Assembly (NCBI RefSeq): GCF_020037015.1
Contig: NZ_JAIQDE010000001.1
Coordinates: 62,001 to 126,000, forward strand
Reading direction: 5' to 3'
DNA from: Corallococcus sp. AS-1-6
GTDB lineage: Bacteria > Myxococcota > Myxococcia > Myxococcales > Myxococcaceae
DNA: 64,000 bases
The position numbers and the translations under genes are program-made. Positions 37,019-46,022 of the stretch are shown one piece after another (positions within the stretch are counted from its first letter, which is position 1; each line of letters opens with the position of its first letter). The notes below the pieces were generated by a model. It did no database searches and had not been told where the DNA came from. It saw only the letters and a list, made by a program, of their open reading frames with translations.

Positions 37019-38503
37019 CTAGTAGTGCACGGAGAAGAAGACGCGCAGTTGGTACGCGTCCTTCTCCACGTCCGGGTAGGACTCGAAGCGGCTGTGGCGG
37101 TGGAACCAGTTCAGCTCCGTGCCCAGCCCCAGGCGCTTGTACACGGGGATGTCCGCCTGGAGCTGGCCGGTGAAGACCTGGTGCGAGCCGCCGGAGCCGT
37201 CCACCACCACGATGTGGGAGGTGCCCGCCTCCAGCGTGAGGACCTCCCAGGCGCCGCGCATGTACGCGACCTGGAGGTTCAGGCCCAGGCCGGGACCGTA
37301 GTCGTAGTTGCGGCCCGCGACGCCGCTGTGCTCGGAGGAGATGCCGGTGAGGAGGCTCCCGTCCACCAGCAGCGCGGTCCGCAGCTTCGAGCGCGCGCCG
37401 AGCTGGCGCTCATGCAGCAGGCCCGCCTCCACGGACTGGCCGCCCAGTTCGTACGCCTCCGTGTCCACGATGCTGAGCTGCTGGAGCAGGCCGAAGCGCA
37501 GCTCGTCCTTCTCCGTGCTCCAGAGGGACGCCTTCAGCAGCAGCCCCTGGATGCGCGCATGGCTGATGAAGCTGCTCTCCTTCGAGGTGAACTGGACGCG
37601 CGCGTCGAAGGCGTCGAAGGGGCGGCGGATGTCGCCCTGGTACATGTCGCCGTAGCGCATGGCCGCGTGGAGGAAGAACTGGTCCTCGCCCCAGGCCAGG
37701 GGCCGGCCGTCACCCAGCTTGAGGTAGCCCAGGTTGCCCCAGATGGACAGGTCGCTGGGGCGCCAGTCCGGGGGCGTGGGCTCGTGGCGCGTCACGTCGC
37801 CGCGCACCACGCGGTTGAAGCCGCGCACGGGGCTCATCGCGGCGGCGGTGAGCTCGCGCACGAAGCGCTCGCCGCCCCGGGCCTCCGTGTCCAGCGCCAA
37901 CGAGGACAGCCGGTAGAGCCCCTCGCCAATGGCCATACCGCCCACGGACGTGTTGATGAGGTCGTTGGCGGACGGCAGCTCGTTCTCCGCGAACAGCTCC
38001 CACTGCGCGCTGCCAAACAGCGTGAAGGCCAGGGCGGCCGCGTAGGGCACGCCGTTGTCGCGCGCGGCCGTGTAGTAGAGGCTGCCGTGGTACGGGTGCG
38101 CGAACTGGTTGGTGAGGAAGCCGTCCGCGTCCCAGACGAAGCCCGTGCGCAGGTTCTTCGCCCACGTGGACGGGCTCACCTTCGCCCAGTCCTTGTTCGC
38201 GAGGACCCGGTCCCACGTCCAGACGAACAGGTTGATGGCCGTCACTTCCCCCACCGCGAGCCACGGGTGGGCCTTCTCCCGGCGCGCGTCCTCGCGGACG
38301 GTCTGCTCGTTCAGCGGGGCATCCGCTGGCGGCGACCGCGGCCCGGCCCGCGCGGGGGCCTCCGGCGCGGGAGCGTCCTCGCACGGCGCCTCCTGGGCGA
38401 AGGCGGGCGCGCCCACCAGCAGCGCGCAGGCCAGCCGCACGCCCCCTGGAGGCCACGGACTTCCGCCTCCGCCGTGCCCCCGTGCGTGCCTGCCTCGCCC
38501 CAT
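37019..38503 (-). CDS. DUF3943 outer-membrane-type protein, copy B
   Basis: A 494-residue paralogue of copy A with the same segment order: signal peptide ending APAFAQ, an Ala/Pro linker, EVTAINLFVWTWDRVLANKDW, FAHPYHGSLYYTAARDNG, ELFAENELPSANDLINTSVG, RPLAWGEDQFFLHAAMRYG, and a barrel-like C-terminus ending LRVFFSVHY. The ATG at 38503 gives a usable signal peptide; the longer frame runs into the intergenic region. The two copies are 103 bp apart and probably share a promoter upstream of copy B. Confidence 0.8.
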   Translation of the reverse strand: MGRGRHARGHGGGGSPWPPGGVRLACALLVGAPAFAQEAPCEDAPAPEAPARAGPRSPPADAPLNEQTVREDARREKAHPWLAVGEVTAINLFVWTWDRVLANKDWAKVSPSTWAKNLRTGFVWDADGFLTNQFAHPYHGSLYYTAARDNGVPYAAALAFTLFGSAQWELFAENELPSANDLINTSVGGMAIGEGLYRLSSLALDTEARGGERFVRELTAAAMSPVRGFNRVVRGDVTRHEPTPPDWRPSDLSIWGNLGYLKLGDGRPLAWGEDQFFLHAAMRYGDMYQGDIRRPFDAFDARVQFTSKESSFISHARIQGLLLKASLWSTEKDELRFGLLQQLSIVDTEAYELGGQSVEAGLLHERQLGARSKLRTALLVDGSLLTGISSEHSGVAGRNYDYGPGLGLNLQVAYMRGAWEVLTLEAGTSHIVVVDGSGGSHQVFTGQLQADIPVYKRLGLGTELNWFHRHSRFESYPDVEKDAYQLRVFFSVHY

Positions 38504-38634
38504 ATCCCGTCCGCCGCACCCTCGCTCGCGGTGCCACGCCGCGCGTCTTGAAGGTAGGCGGCGGGGCGCCGGATGAAATCCTCCTCCTGGAAGGAGGGAG
38601 AAACGGCTTCCAGCGCACAGGCGGCGGGGGACAT

Positions 38635-38684
38635 GACAAGGCCCGGCGGGATGCGCCTGGGGGGCGCTCCGGCCGGGCCTTGTC
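38635..38684. terminator. 13-bp stem hairpin after the pentapeptide gene
   Basis: GACAAGGCCCGGC (38635-38647) and its exact complement GCCGGGCCTTGTC (38672-38684) flank a 24-nt loop. It begins 28 nt after the stop of the leftward pentapeptide-repeat gene (38712) and ahead of the DUF3943 promoter region. It lacks a T-run but the stem is perfect and GC-rich, so it probably ends that transcript. Confidence 0.6.
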
Positions 38685-38711
38685 GTCACGTCACCCGCGG
38701 GACGGAAGGCC

Positions 38712-40187
38712 TCAGGCCTCCGGCGACTGGACGATGAGCTTCTCCTTGCCGCACACGTCGCACCGCACGTGCACGAACAGGTCGTCGTCGCTCTCCTCGG
38801 GCACCTCGCCCTCGGGCACGCCCAGCTCCGCCTTGGCCAGCGCCGGCACCTTGGCCGGGATGTCCTGCGCCTTGAGCGACTGCACGTAGGTCATCTCGCG
38901 CTCGTGGCACTCGCGCACCTCCGGGCCGGACAGCCACTGCGGCTCCATGCCCTCCGGCAGCCGGCTGAGCAGCTCCAGGTTGGACACGGACTCCGCCAGG
39001 TACGCCAGGCGGCGCAGCCGCGCCTCCTCCGGCAGGGCCGCGAACACCTGGAAGCCCTCCAGCAGCGCCTGCCGGTCCTCGCCCGTGGCCGCGTTCGCCA
39101 GCTCCAGCGACGCGTCCGCCGACTCCAGCGCCTCGTCCCAGTTGTTCTCCGGGTTGAAGCCCGCCTCCAGCAGCGACGTGTAGAGCTGCGCGGCGGCCAG
39201 CCGGCGGCGCACCTCGTGCAGGTGCTCCACCACCTCGTGCGTCAGGCGCAGCTCCAGGAGCGCCCCCGTGGTGCGCGGGTCCACGGAGCCCGTGAGGTCG
39301 TCCACCTCCACCTCGGTGCGCAGCTCCGCCTTGAGCTGCTTCGCCGCGGCGAAGCGGAACAGGGGCAGCACGCCCACCTCGCGCAGGTACACCGCCGCGA
39401 CGTTGGCCTCCTTGCCGCCCATGCGCAGCGCCTTCTGCGCGCGCTCCACCGCGCCGGGGTCCGCCGCGGGCTTCTTGTTCTCCAGCCGCGTCTTCACCGC
39501 CTCGCGGTAGAGCGTCTCCAGGGAGCTGCCCGGCGGCAGCCGCTGCGGCAGGAGCGGACGCAGGCCCGGCACGTCCAGCACCCAGAGCGGGGGCGCGCCC
39601 ACGCGCTTGAGCGCCCGGAAGAAGAGCGAGCCCGGCGGGTCCTGCGGCCGGAACGGGGGCAGCTCGTCCGGGTGCGCGGAGGTCGCGCCGTCCATCGCGC
39701 CGCCCGCGTGCGACTGGCCGAGCATCTTCTCACGCTGCTCGCGGGTGAACGCCGTGATGCCCTGCACCGGCGGGGGCGGCGGCGGCGGGGCCTCCTCGCC
39801 GTCCAGGCCCGTCACGCGGTCCATGTCCACGTCGTCCATCTCCAGGTCGTCCAGACCCTTGGCGCCCGTGAAGTCACAGCGCAGGAGCTTGAGCTTCTCG
39901 AAGACACAGCCTTCCAGGTTGGCGCCCCGGAAGTCGCAGTCCTGGAGGCGGCCCCCGTGGAAGTAGGCGTTGGTGAGGTCCGTGTCCCGGAAGTTCATCT
40001 TCGACAGGTCACAGCGCTCCCACTCGGAGCCCACCAGCTCCAGTCCGGAGAGGTCGGCGTTGGCGGAGAACAACTGCGTGAACGTGGCACCCGTCTGGCC
40101 GGTGGGCGCCTGGCCGGACTTGCGCAGCTTGTTCCATTCGGCGGAACCGTTCTGGAGCAGCTTCTCGATAGTTGGGGCTTTCGGCAT
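38712..40187 (-). CDS. Pentapeptide-repeat protein with a C-terminal helical region
   Basis: A 491-residue cytoplasmic protein. Residues about 40-125 carry pentapeptide repeats of A(D/N)LxG type (NADLSGLEL, KMNFRDTDLTNAYF, DCDFRGANLEGCVF), which form a right-handed beta-helix. A poly-Pro linker near residue 145 and a long helical region without recognised domain follow, ending with a single CDVCGKEK knuckle. Function unknown; the repeats usually mediate binding. The ATG at 40187 is chosen because it avoids overlap with the divergent RluA-type gene leader. Confidence 0.75.
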   Translation of the reverse strand: MPKAPTIEKLLQNGSAEWNKLRKSGQAPTGQTGATFTQLFSANADLSGLELVGSEWERCDLSKMNFRDTDLTNAYFHGGRLQDCDFRGANLEGCVFEKLKLLRCDFTGAKGLDDLEMDDVDMDRVTGLDGEEAPPPPPPPVQGITAFTREQREKMLGQSHAGGAMDGATSAHPDELPPFRPQDPPGSLFFRALKRVGAPPLWVLDVPGLRPLLPQRLPPGSSLETLYREAVKTRLENKKPAADPGAVERAQKALRMGGKEANVAAVYLREVGVLPLFRFAAAKQLKAELRTEVEVDDLTGSVDPRTTGALLELRLTHEVVEHLHEVRRRLAAAQLYTSLLEAGFNPENNWDEALESADASLELANAATGEDRQALLEGFQVFAALPEEARLRRLAYLAESVSNLELLSRLPEGMEPQWLSGPEVRECHEREMTYVQSLKAQDIPAKVPALAKAELGVPEGEVPEESDDDLFVHVRCDVCGKEKLIVQSPEA

Positions 40188-40231
40188 GGACCCCGAATTA
40201 TTCGTGTGCTCTGGTCCAGGCGCCAGCACAA

Positions 40232-41194
40232 ATGATCGAGTACCGAATCGAAGCCGACACCGTCGGGATGCGGCTGGACAAGCACCTGCGCAAGCGGATG
40301 CCCAACGTCCCCGTCAGCCACCTCTTCAAGATGATCCGCACCAAGAAGGTGCGGGTGAATGGCAAGCGCGCGCAGCCGGAGCAGTTGCTTGTCGAAGGAG
40401 ACGTGCTCACCATCCGCGGCACCGAAGAGCAACTCACCCTCGCGGAGCGTCCGAAATCGGACCGTCCGCCCCCCCCGCCGCCACCGGTGGACCCCTCCCG
40501 GCTGGTCATCCTGATGGAAGACGACTGGCTCATGGCCGTGGACAAGCCCAGCGGAATGGCCGTCCATACCGGCAGCGGCATCACCGGGGGCACCCTGGTG
40601 GACTACGTGCGCGCCTACCTGGGCCCCAAGGCCACCCGCAACGACTTCACCGCCTCCCCCGCCCACCGGCTGGACCGGGAGACCTCCGGCGTCATCCTGG
40701 TGGCCAAGCGCCGCCCGGCGATGGTGCATTTCACGGAAATCTTCACCCACGGCCACCCGAAGAAGCGCTACCTGACCCTGGTGAAGGGGAAGATGCCGAA
40801 GGATTCCGGCGTCATCGACCTGCCGCTCGCCGAGCACCAGCAGACGGCCGAGTCCAAGGCCCGTCGGGGAGTGAACATGCAGGAGGCCGTCACCCGCTGG
40901 AAGGTCGTGCGCCAGTCGAGCGAGGCAGCCCTCCTCTCCTGCACCATCGAGACCGGGCGCACGCATCAGATAAGAAGGCACCTGGTCGCCGTGGGCCACC
41001 CGGTGGCGGGTGACAAGAAGTACGGAGACTTCGCCTTCAACCGCGACGTGCGGGCGCGCTGGGGGCTCAAACGTCTGTTCCTGCACGCCGAGCGCATCGA
41101 ATTTCCGCACCCCGAGGATGACAGGAAGGTCGTCGTGGAGACCCCCATGCCACCCGAATTGAAGGACGTGCTGAAGCGGGCGGCGCTCCTCTAA
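40232..41194 (+). CDS. RluA-family pseudouridine synthase
   Basis: Isomerises uridines in rRNA or tRNA. The 320-residue protein has an N-terminal S4 RNA-binding domain (MRLDKHLRKRMPNVPVSHL, then KKVRVNGKRA). The catalytic domain carries VDKPSGMAVHTG, the motif HRLDRETSGVIL with the catalytic Asp, and TGRTHQIRRHLVAVGHPV. The S4 plus RluA layout is closest to RluC/RluD-type enzymes, but the exact target is not decidable. The gap to PBP1A is 30 bp. Confidence 0.93.
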   Translation: MIEYRIEADTVGMRLDKHLRKRMPNVPVSHLFKMIRTKKVRVNGKRAQPEQLLVEGDVLTIRGTEEQLTLAERPKSDRPPPPPPPVDPSRLVILMEDDWLMAVDKPSGMAVHTGSGITGGTLVDYVRAYLGPKATRNDFTASPAHRLDRETSGVILVAKRRPAMVHFTEIFTHGHPKKRYLTLVKGKMPKDSGVIDLPLAEHQQTAESKARRGVNMQEAVTRWKVVRQSSEAALLSCTIETGRTHQIRRHLVAVGHPVAGDKKYGDFAFNRDVRARWGLKRLFLHAERIEFPHPEDDRKVVVETPMPPELKDVLKRAALL

Positions 41195-41224
41195 GCCTTG
41201 AGCCCAGGACTCGACAGAACACGC

Positions 41225-43798
41225 ATGTCCGACCCGAAGATTGACCGCAGCCGCTCCAAGCTGGTGCTCGACGGCGTTCCGCCCAAGCGCAACATCCTCG
41301 TGCGCCTGATGAAGCTCGTGGCCGTGCTGGGCCTCATGGGCGCCACCGCGGGCGTGCTCGCCGTCGTGGGCGCCTACTACGTCTTCTCCGACGGGCTGCC
41401 CGCCATCCCGAAGGTGGACGAGTACTGGCCGCCCATCGTCACGGAGGTCTACACCGACGACGCGGTGCTCGCGGGCGAGTTCTACAACGAGCGGCGCAAG
41501 GTGGTGCCCTACGAGCGCATCCCCAAGCGGCTCGTGCAGGCGTTCATCGCCAGCGAGGACTCCAGCTTCTTCGACCACTTCGGCGTGGACGTGCTGGGCA
41601 CCACGCGCGCCGTCTCCAAGACGGTGATGACGAAGCTGGGCCTGCGCGCCGGCGGCGTGCAGGGCGGCTCCACGCTCACGCAGCAGACCGCGAAGGCGGT
41701 CCTCATCTCCGCGGAGGGCTACAAGGAGGCCACCGCGAAGACGCCCAAGCGGAAGATCCGCGAGGCCATCCTCGCCTTCCGGCTGGAGCAGGCGCTGACG
41801 AAGGAAGAGATTCTGTACCTCTACCTGAACAACGTCTTCCTGGGGCACCACAGCTACGGCGTGCAGAGCGCGGCGGAGAACTACTACCGCAAGGACGTGC
41901 GCGACCTGACGCTGGGGGAGATGACGCTCATCGCGGGCCTGCCCCAGGCGCCCAGCCGCTACTCGCCCTTCCTGCGCCCGGAGGCCGCGAAGAAGCGCCG
42001 CTCGTACGTGCTGGGCCGCATGCTGACGGAGGGCATGATTTCGAAGGCCGAGCACGACCAGGCCAACGCGGAGCCGGTGAAGGTGTACCCGGTGGAGGAC
42101 GTCTTCCACGAGTTCGCCCCGTACTTCGTGGAGCAGGTGCGCAAGGACGTGGTGGACCGCTACGGCAACCCCGTGTTGCTCAAGGAGGGCCTCAAGGTCT
42201 TCACCACCATGGACAGCGAGCGCCAGCGCGCGGCGCAGGACTCCGTGCTGGACGGCCTGATGTCCGTGGACAAGCGCCAGGGCTGGCGCGGCCCGGTGAT
42301 GCAGTTGGCCACGGAGGGCGAGCGCAAGGCGTTCCTCGACAAGGCGAAGAAGGCCATGGGCAAGGAGGAACTCGTCGAGAACCGCCTCTACGTGGGCGTC
42401 GTCACGCGCATCGACGAGGACGGCAAGGGCGCGGACGTGCAGGTGGGGCCGCACCAGGGCCGGCTGCCGCTCTTGGGCATGCGCTGGGCGCGCAAGGTGA
42501 ACCCGGAGAGCTACTACCCGGCGAGCATGATCACCTCCGTCAAGAAGGCCGTGGCGGTGGGCGACGTGGTGGTGCTGCGCCACGTGGTGAAGAAGGAGCT
42601 CACGGACGACAAGGAGCAGTGGGACAAGAAGCTCGCGGAGGCCATCCCCGAGGAGGGCGTGAAGCTCTTCCGGCTGGAGCAGACGCCGGAGGCGCAGAGC
42701 GCGCTGGTCTCCATCGACCCGCATCGCCAGTACCTCACCGCCATGGTGGGCGGCTATGACTTCGACGACAACGAGTTCAACCGCGCGTTCCAGGCGTGCC
42801 GCCAGCCGGGCTCGTCCTTCAAGCCGTTCGTGTACTCGGCGGCGCTGGAGCAGTTGGAGTGGACGGAGGCCACCGTCATCGTGGACTCGCCCATCGTGGA
42901 GCACGACCCGGACAACAAGGTGTCGTGGAAGCCGGCCAACTACAGCGAGGAGTTCGTGGGTGACGTGCTGTTGCGCACGGCGCTGGTGAACTCCATGAAC
43001 ATCCCCGCGGTGAAGACGTTCGGCGCGGTGGGCGTGCACAACATGGCGGAGTGGTCCAAGAAGCTGGGGCTGACGACGCCCATGAACATGGACTTCTCCG
43101 CGGCGCTGGGCTCGTCCTGCGTGTACCCGTTCGACCTGGCCAGCGCGTACGCGACCTTCAACCGCTACGGCCGCAAGAAGCCCACGTACTTCATCCGCAA
43201 GGTGGAGGACCGCTTCGGCCGCACGCTGGAGGACCACACGGCGTTCGACGACGCGTGGGCCCCGCTGCAGGACCGCGTGGCCGCGGGCTACGCGCGCCTC
43301 TTCGAGCCGGGCGAGCAGGTGATGAGCCCGGAGACGGGCTTCATCCTCACGCACCTCTTGCGCGGCGTGGTGCTCCAGGGCACCGGCGGCCCCGCGCAGA
43401 GGCTGGGCAAGCCGGCGGCGGGCAAGACGGGCACGACGAACGACTCCTTCGACGCGTGGTTCGCGGCCTACACCAAGGACCTGGTGACGGTGGCGTGGGT
43501 GGGCTACGACCTGAACCCGCACCCGCTGGGCCGCTACGAGACGGGTGGCCGCGCGGCGCTGCCCATCTGGCTCAACTACATGAAGCGCGCGCTGGAGGGC
43601 CGGCCGCAGCCGGAGTTCTACCCCTGGCAGTCCATGCAGCTTGCGCGGCTCTACATCGACAAGAAGACGGGCAAGGTGGCCAGCCCCGGGGCCAAGGGCG
43701 CGGAGCTGATGTTCTTCAAGAAGGGCACCGAGCCGAAGGAGGCCGTGCCCGACAAGAACCAGGTCGGCGTGGACCAGTTCATGATGGGCGCGCAGTAG
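41225..43798 (+). CDS. mrcA: Bifunctional penicillin-binding protein 1A
   Basis: Polymerises and cross-links peptidoglycan. The 857-residue protein has one N-terminal membrane anchor (about 27-55). The transglycosylase domain contains EDSSFFDHFGVD with the catalytic Glu, GGSTLTQQTAK, and KILYLYLNNVFLGH-like EEILYLYLNNVFLG. An OB-like insert near 395-450 (YVGVVTRIDEDGKGADVQVG) follows. The transpeptidase motifs are SSFK (in PGSSFKPFVY), SMN (in VNSMNIPAVK) and KTGT (in AGKTGTTND). The ATG at 41225 gives a short cytoplasmic tail. Confidence 0.96.
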   Translation: MSDPKIDRSRSKLVLDGVPPKRNILVRLMKLVAVLGLMGATAGVLAVVGAYYVFSDGLPAIPKVDEYWPPIVTEVYTDDAVLAGEFYNERRKVVPYERIPKRLVQAFIASEDSSFFDHFGVDVLGTTRAVSKTVMTKLGLRAGGVQGGSTLTQQTAKAVLISAEGYKEATAKTPKRKIREAILAFRLEQALTKEEILYLYLNNVFLGHHSYGVQSAAENYYRKDVRDLTLGEMTLIAGLPQAPSRYSPFLRPEAAKKRRSYVLGRMLTEGMISKAEHDQANAEPVKVYPVEDVFHEFAPYFVEQVRKDVVDRYGNPVLLKEGLKVFTTMDSERQRAAQDSVLDGLMSVDKRQGWRGPVMQLATEGERKAFLDKAKKAMGKEELVENRLYVGVVTRIDEDGKGADVQVGPHQGRLPLLGMRWARKVNPESYYPASMITSVKKAVAVGDVVVLRHVVKKELTDDKEQWDKKLAEAIPEEGVKLFRLEQTPEAQSALVSIDPHRQYLTAMVGGYDFDDNEFNRAFQACRQPGSSFKPFVYSAALEQLEWTEATVIVDSPIVEHDPDNKVSWKPANYSEEFVGDVLLRTALVNSMNIPAVKTFGAVGVHNMAEWSKKLGLTTPMNMDFSAALGSSCVYPFDLASAYATFNRYGRKKPTYFIRKVEDRFGRTLEDHTAFDDAWAPLQDRVAAGYARLFEPGEQVMSPETGFILTHLLRGVVLQGTGGPAQRLGKPAAGKTGTTNDSFDAWFAAYTKDLVTVAWVGYDLNPHPLGRYETGGRAALPIWLNYMKRALEGRPQPEFYPWQSMQLARLYIDKKTGKVASPGAKGAELMFFKKGTEPKEAVPDKNQVGVDQFMMGAQ

Positions 43799-43830
43799 CC
43801 CGCGCGCCGCATCTCAAGACGCAGTGCCCC

Positions 43831-44685
43831 TCAGGCGCCTTCGCGGAACGCACGCGAGGGCGTCTGATGTGCTTCCAGGGCCTTCCTCAGCGCGGCCACG
43901 TCCGGACCGGCCTCCAGCACGGAGCGCGCGGCGGTGGGCAGCACCTGCCGCTCGCGGCCGGAGAAGAGCCTGGGCAGGTCATTGAAGCCCGCGCCCTGCG
44001 AGCCGATGCCGGGCGTGAGCAGCAGCGCGCCGCCCAGCCGCTCCACCACGTCGCGGTCGGCCGGGGGCAGGGTGGCGCCCATCACCGCGCCCGCGGGCAG
44101 CACGCCGGGGCCGGCCTTCTCGTTCAGCTCGCGCAGGCCGTCCGCCACCGCCTGGGCCACGGTGCGGCCGTCGCTCCCCACGGCGTTCTGCACGGGCACG
44201 CCCTCCGGGTTGGACGAGCGCACGACGACGAAGGCGCAGGCCCCGTGGGCCCTCGCGCGCTCCACCGTCTTCGCGAGCGCGCCCAGGCCCAGGTACGCGG
44301 TGAAGGTGGCGGCGTCCACGTCGTACGCGCTGCCCCTTCCGAACAGCGACTCCGCGTAGGCGTCCATGGTGGACCCGATGTCGCCGCGCTTCACGTCCAG
44401 CAGCGTGAGGGTGCCCGCGGCGCGGAAGCGCTGGAGCACGCGCTGGAGCACGACGAGCCCCTGGGGGCCGTGGCGCTCGAAGAAGGCGCTCTGGGGCTTC
44501 ACCACCGCGAGCGTGTCGCCGGCCGCGTCTGCCAGCCGGTCGCACAAGTCGGACAGGCCCTGCGCGGTGTCCGGCAGGTTCCAGCGGGCGAGCACGTCGC
44601 GGGACGGGTCCAGGCCCAGGCAGAAGGGGGAGCGCTCGTCGGCGAGCTTCGCGAAGCGCTGCGCGAAGGACGGGGGCGTATTCAC
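43831..44685 (-). CDS. pyrF: Orotidine-5'-phosphate decarboxylase
   Basis: Converts OMP to UMP in pyrimidine synthesis. The 284-residue protein is of the longer (type 2, mycobacterial/myxobacterial) PyrF class: FCLGLDPSRDVL, VKPQSAFFERHG, the catalytic LDVKRGDIGSTMDAYA, and LLTPGIGSQGAG near the end. It starts at a GTG (44685) with AGAGGAGG 7 nt upstream. It lies 14 nt downstream of the SDR gene on the same strand and is convergent with PBP1A. Confidence 0.96.
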   Translation of the reverse strand: MNTPPSFAQRFAKLADERSPFCLGLDPSRDVLARWNLPDTAQGLSDLCDRLADAAGDTLAVVKPQSAFFERHGPQGLVVLQRVLQRFRAAGTLTLLDVKRGDIGSTMDAYAESLFGRGSAYDVDAATFTAYLGLGALAKTVERARAHGACAFVVVRSSNPEGVPVQNAVGSDGRTVAQAVADGLRELNEKAGPGVLPAGAVMGATLPPADRDVVERLGGALLLTPGIGSQGAGFNDLPRLFSGRERQVLPTAARSVLEAGPDVAALRKALEAHQTPSRAFREGA

Positions 44686-44699
44686 GGGCGGGCCTCCTC

Positions 44700-45461
44700 T
44701 CACTTCAACCGGCGCGCGGTGGCGTCGAACAGCGGGTTGGGCATCACCTTCAGGACGCGCATGGGCGTGGACAACTGCCAGGGGAAGCTCACCTCCGCGG
44801 CGCCCGCGAAGATGGCGCGGCCCATGCGCGCCACCGCGTCCTCGGTCTCCATGAGGAAGGGCATGGGGAAGGTGTTCTTCGCGGTGAGCTCGCTCTTCAC
44901 GAAGCCCGGGTAGACGCACGTCACCTGGACGCCGGTGCCCTTCAGGTCCACGCGCAGGCTCTCCAGGAAGGTGGCGAGGAAGGCCTTGGACGCCGAGTAG
45001 GCCGCGTGGCCCGCGAGCCCCCGCATGCCCGCCAGGCTGGACACGCCGACGAGGTGGCCCCGGCGGCGCTCCACCATCTGCGGCAGCACCGCGCACAGCG
45101 TGGCGGCGGCGCCGGTGACGTTGGTGTCGATGATGGAGCGGGCGCGCTCCCAGTCCATGCGCTTGCCGTGCGTGGGGCCACCGATGCCGGCGTTGGCCAC
45201 CACCAGGTCCAGCCCGCCGCACTCCGCGTCGATGGCGCGGATGCGCTCCTGGGAGGCCTCGGACGCGCTGACGTCCATCACGACGGGCTCCACCGCGGCG
45301 CCCGCGGCCTGGGCCTCCGCGGACAGGGCCTGCAGGTGCGTCAGCCGCCGGCCGGTCGCGAAGACGCGCACGCCGTGCTTCGCCAGCCACAGGGCCAGTC
45401 CACGTCCCAGGCCGCTCGAGGCGCCAGTCACCAGCGCCGTCCGGTAGGTCATCTCCGCCAT
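44700..45461 (-). CDS. SDR-family oxidoreductase
   Basis: A 253-residue classical short-chain dehydrogenase/reductase using NAD(P). The cofactor loop is VTGASSGLGRGLAL (TGxxxGxG), followed by VVANAGIGG and the catalytic Ser and YSASK (in YSASKAFLATF), with TCVYPGFVKSEL after it. GGAGGA lies 5 nt upstream of the ATG at 45461. The substrate is unknown. It heads a two-gene leftward unit with pyrF; the divergent gap of about 150 bp to the receiver gene is the likely promoter region. Confidence 0.92.
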   Translation of the reverse strand: MAEMTYRTALVTGASSGLGRGLALWLAKHGVRVFATGRRLTHLQALSAEAQAAGAAVEPVVMDVSASEASQERIRAIDAECGGLDLVVANAGIGGPTHGKRMDWERARSIIDTNVTGAAATLCAVLPQMVERRRGHLVGVSSLAGMRGLAGHAAYSASKAFLATFLESLRVDLKGTGVQVTCVYPGFVKSELTAKNTFPMPFLMETEDAVARMGRAIFAGAAEVSFPWQLSTPMRVLKVMPNPLFDATARRLK

Positions 45462-45614
45462 GCCGTCCTCCGAAGGGTGTCGCAGCGGCCTGCCTTGTCG
45501 CACGGTTGCGCGCCCGAAGGCAGGCAAAACACCTCCCCCCCACCCGAGGACGAGGTGGCTCCTTCCGCGCGTTGACACCCTGGAGGGACGGGACTCTTCG
45601 GGAGTGTGCGACGC

Positions 45615-46013
45615 ATGCCCTGGTGGAACTGCATCCTGGTGGTGGACGACGACCTGGACCTGCTCCGGGCCTACAAGGAAGCGCTGGAGCTGGACAGGTA
45701 CGAGGTGGTGCTGGCGCGCAACGGCTTCGAGGCGCTGCGCCTGCTGAACCAGGGGCTGCGCCCGGCGCTCATCCTGCTGGACCTGATGATGCCGGGGATG
45801 AACGCCTGGTCGTTCCGGCTGAGACAGTTGGAGGACCCGGCGCTCGCCTCCATCCCGGTCATCGTCCTGTACGCGCAGGACGCGGGCGCCCGGGCGATGA
45901 ACGCCCTGGGGGTGGACGCCTTCCTGGAGAAGCCGGTGGACCTGGACGTGCTGCTGGCCGCGGTGGCGGCCTACGCGAGGCCAGCGGCCTTCCAGGGCCA
46001 CACCCTCCAGTAG
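45615..46013 (+). CDS. Single-domain response regulator (receiver)
   Basis: A 132-residue receiver domain without an output domain. The acidic pocket is VVDDDLDLL, the phosphoacceptor Asp lies in LILLDLMMPGM and the conserved Lys in FLEKPVD. The position normally held by Thr/Ser after beta-4 reads VLYAQD, an unusual substitution that may alter signalling kinetics. The ATG at 45615 has GGGAG 10 nt upstream; the GTG at 45606 is too close to it. No kinase gene is adjacent, so the partner is elsewhere. Confidence 0.9.
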   Translation: MPWWNCILVVDDDLDLLRAYKEALELDRYEVVLARNGFEALRLLNQGLRPALILLDLMMPGMNAWSFRLRQLEDPALASIPVIVLYAQDAGARAMNALGVDAFLEKPVDLDVLLAAVAAYARPAAFQGHTLQ

Positions 46014-46022
46014 GAACCCCGC

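Noticed and set aside
39995-43522. 1175-residue leftward frame across the PBP1A and RluA-type genes
   Set aside because: Antisense shadow, no domains; the opposite strand encodes complete, motif-confirmed proteins.
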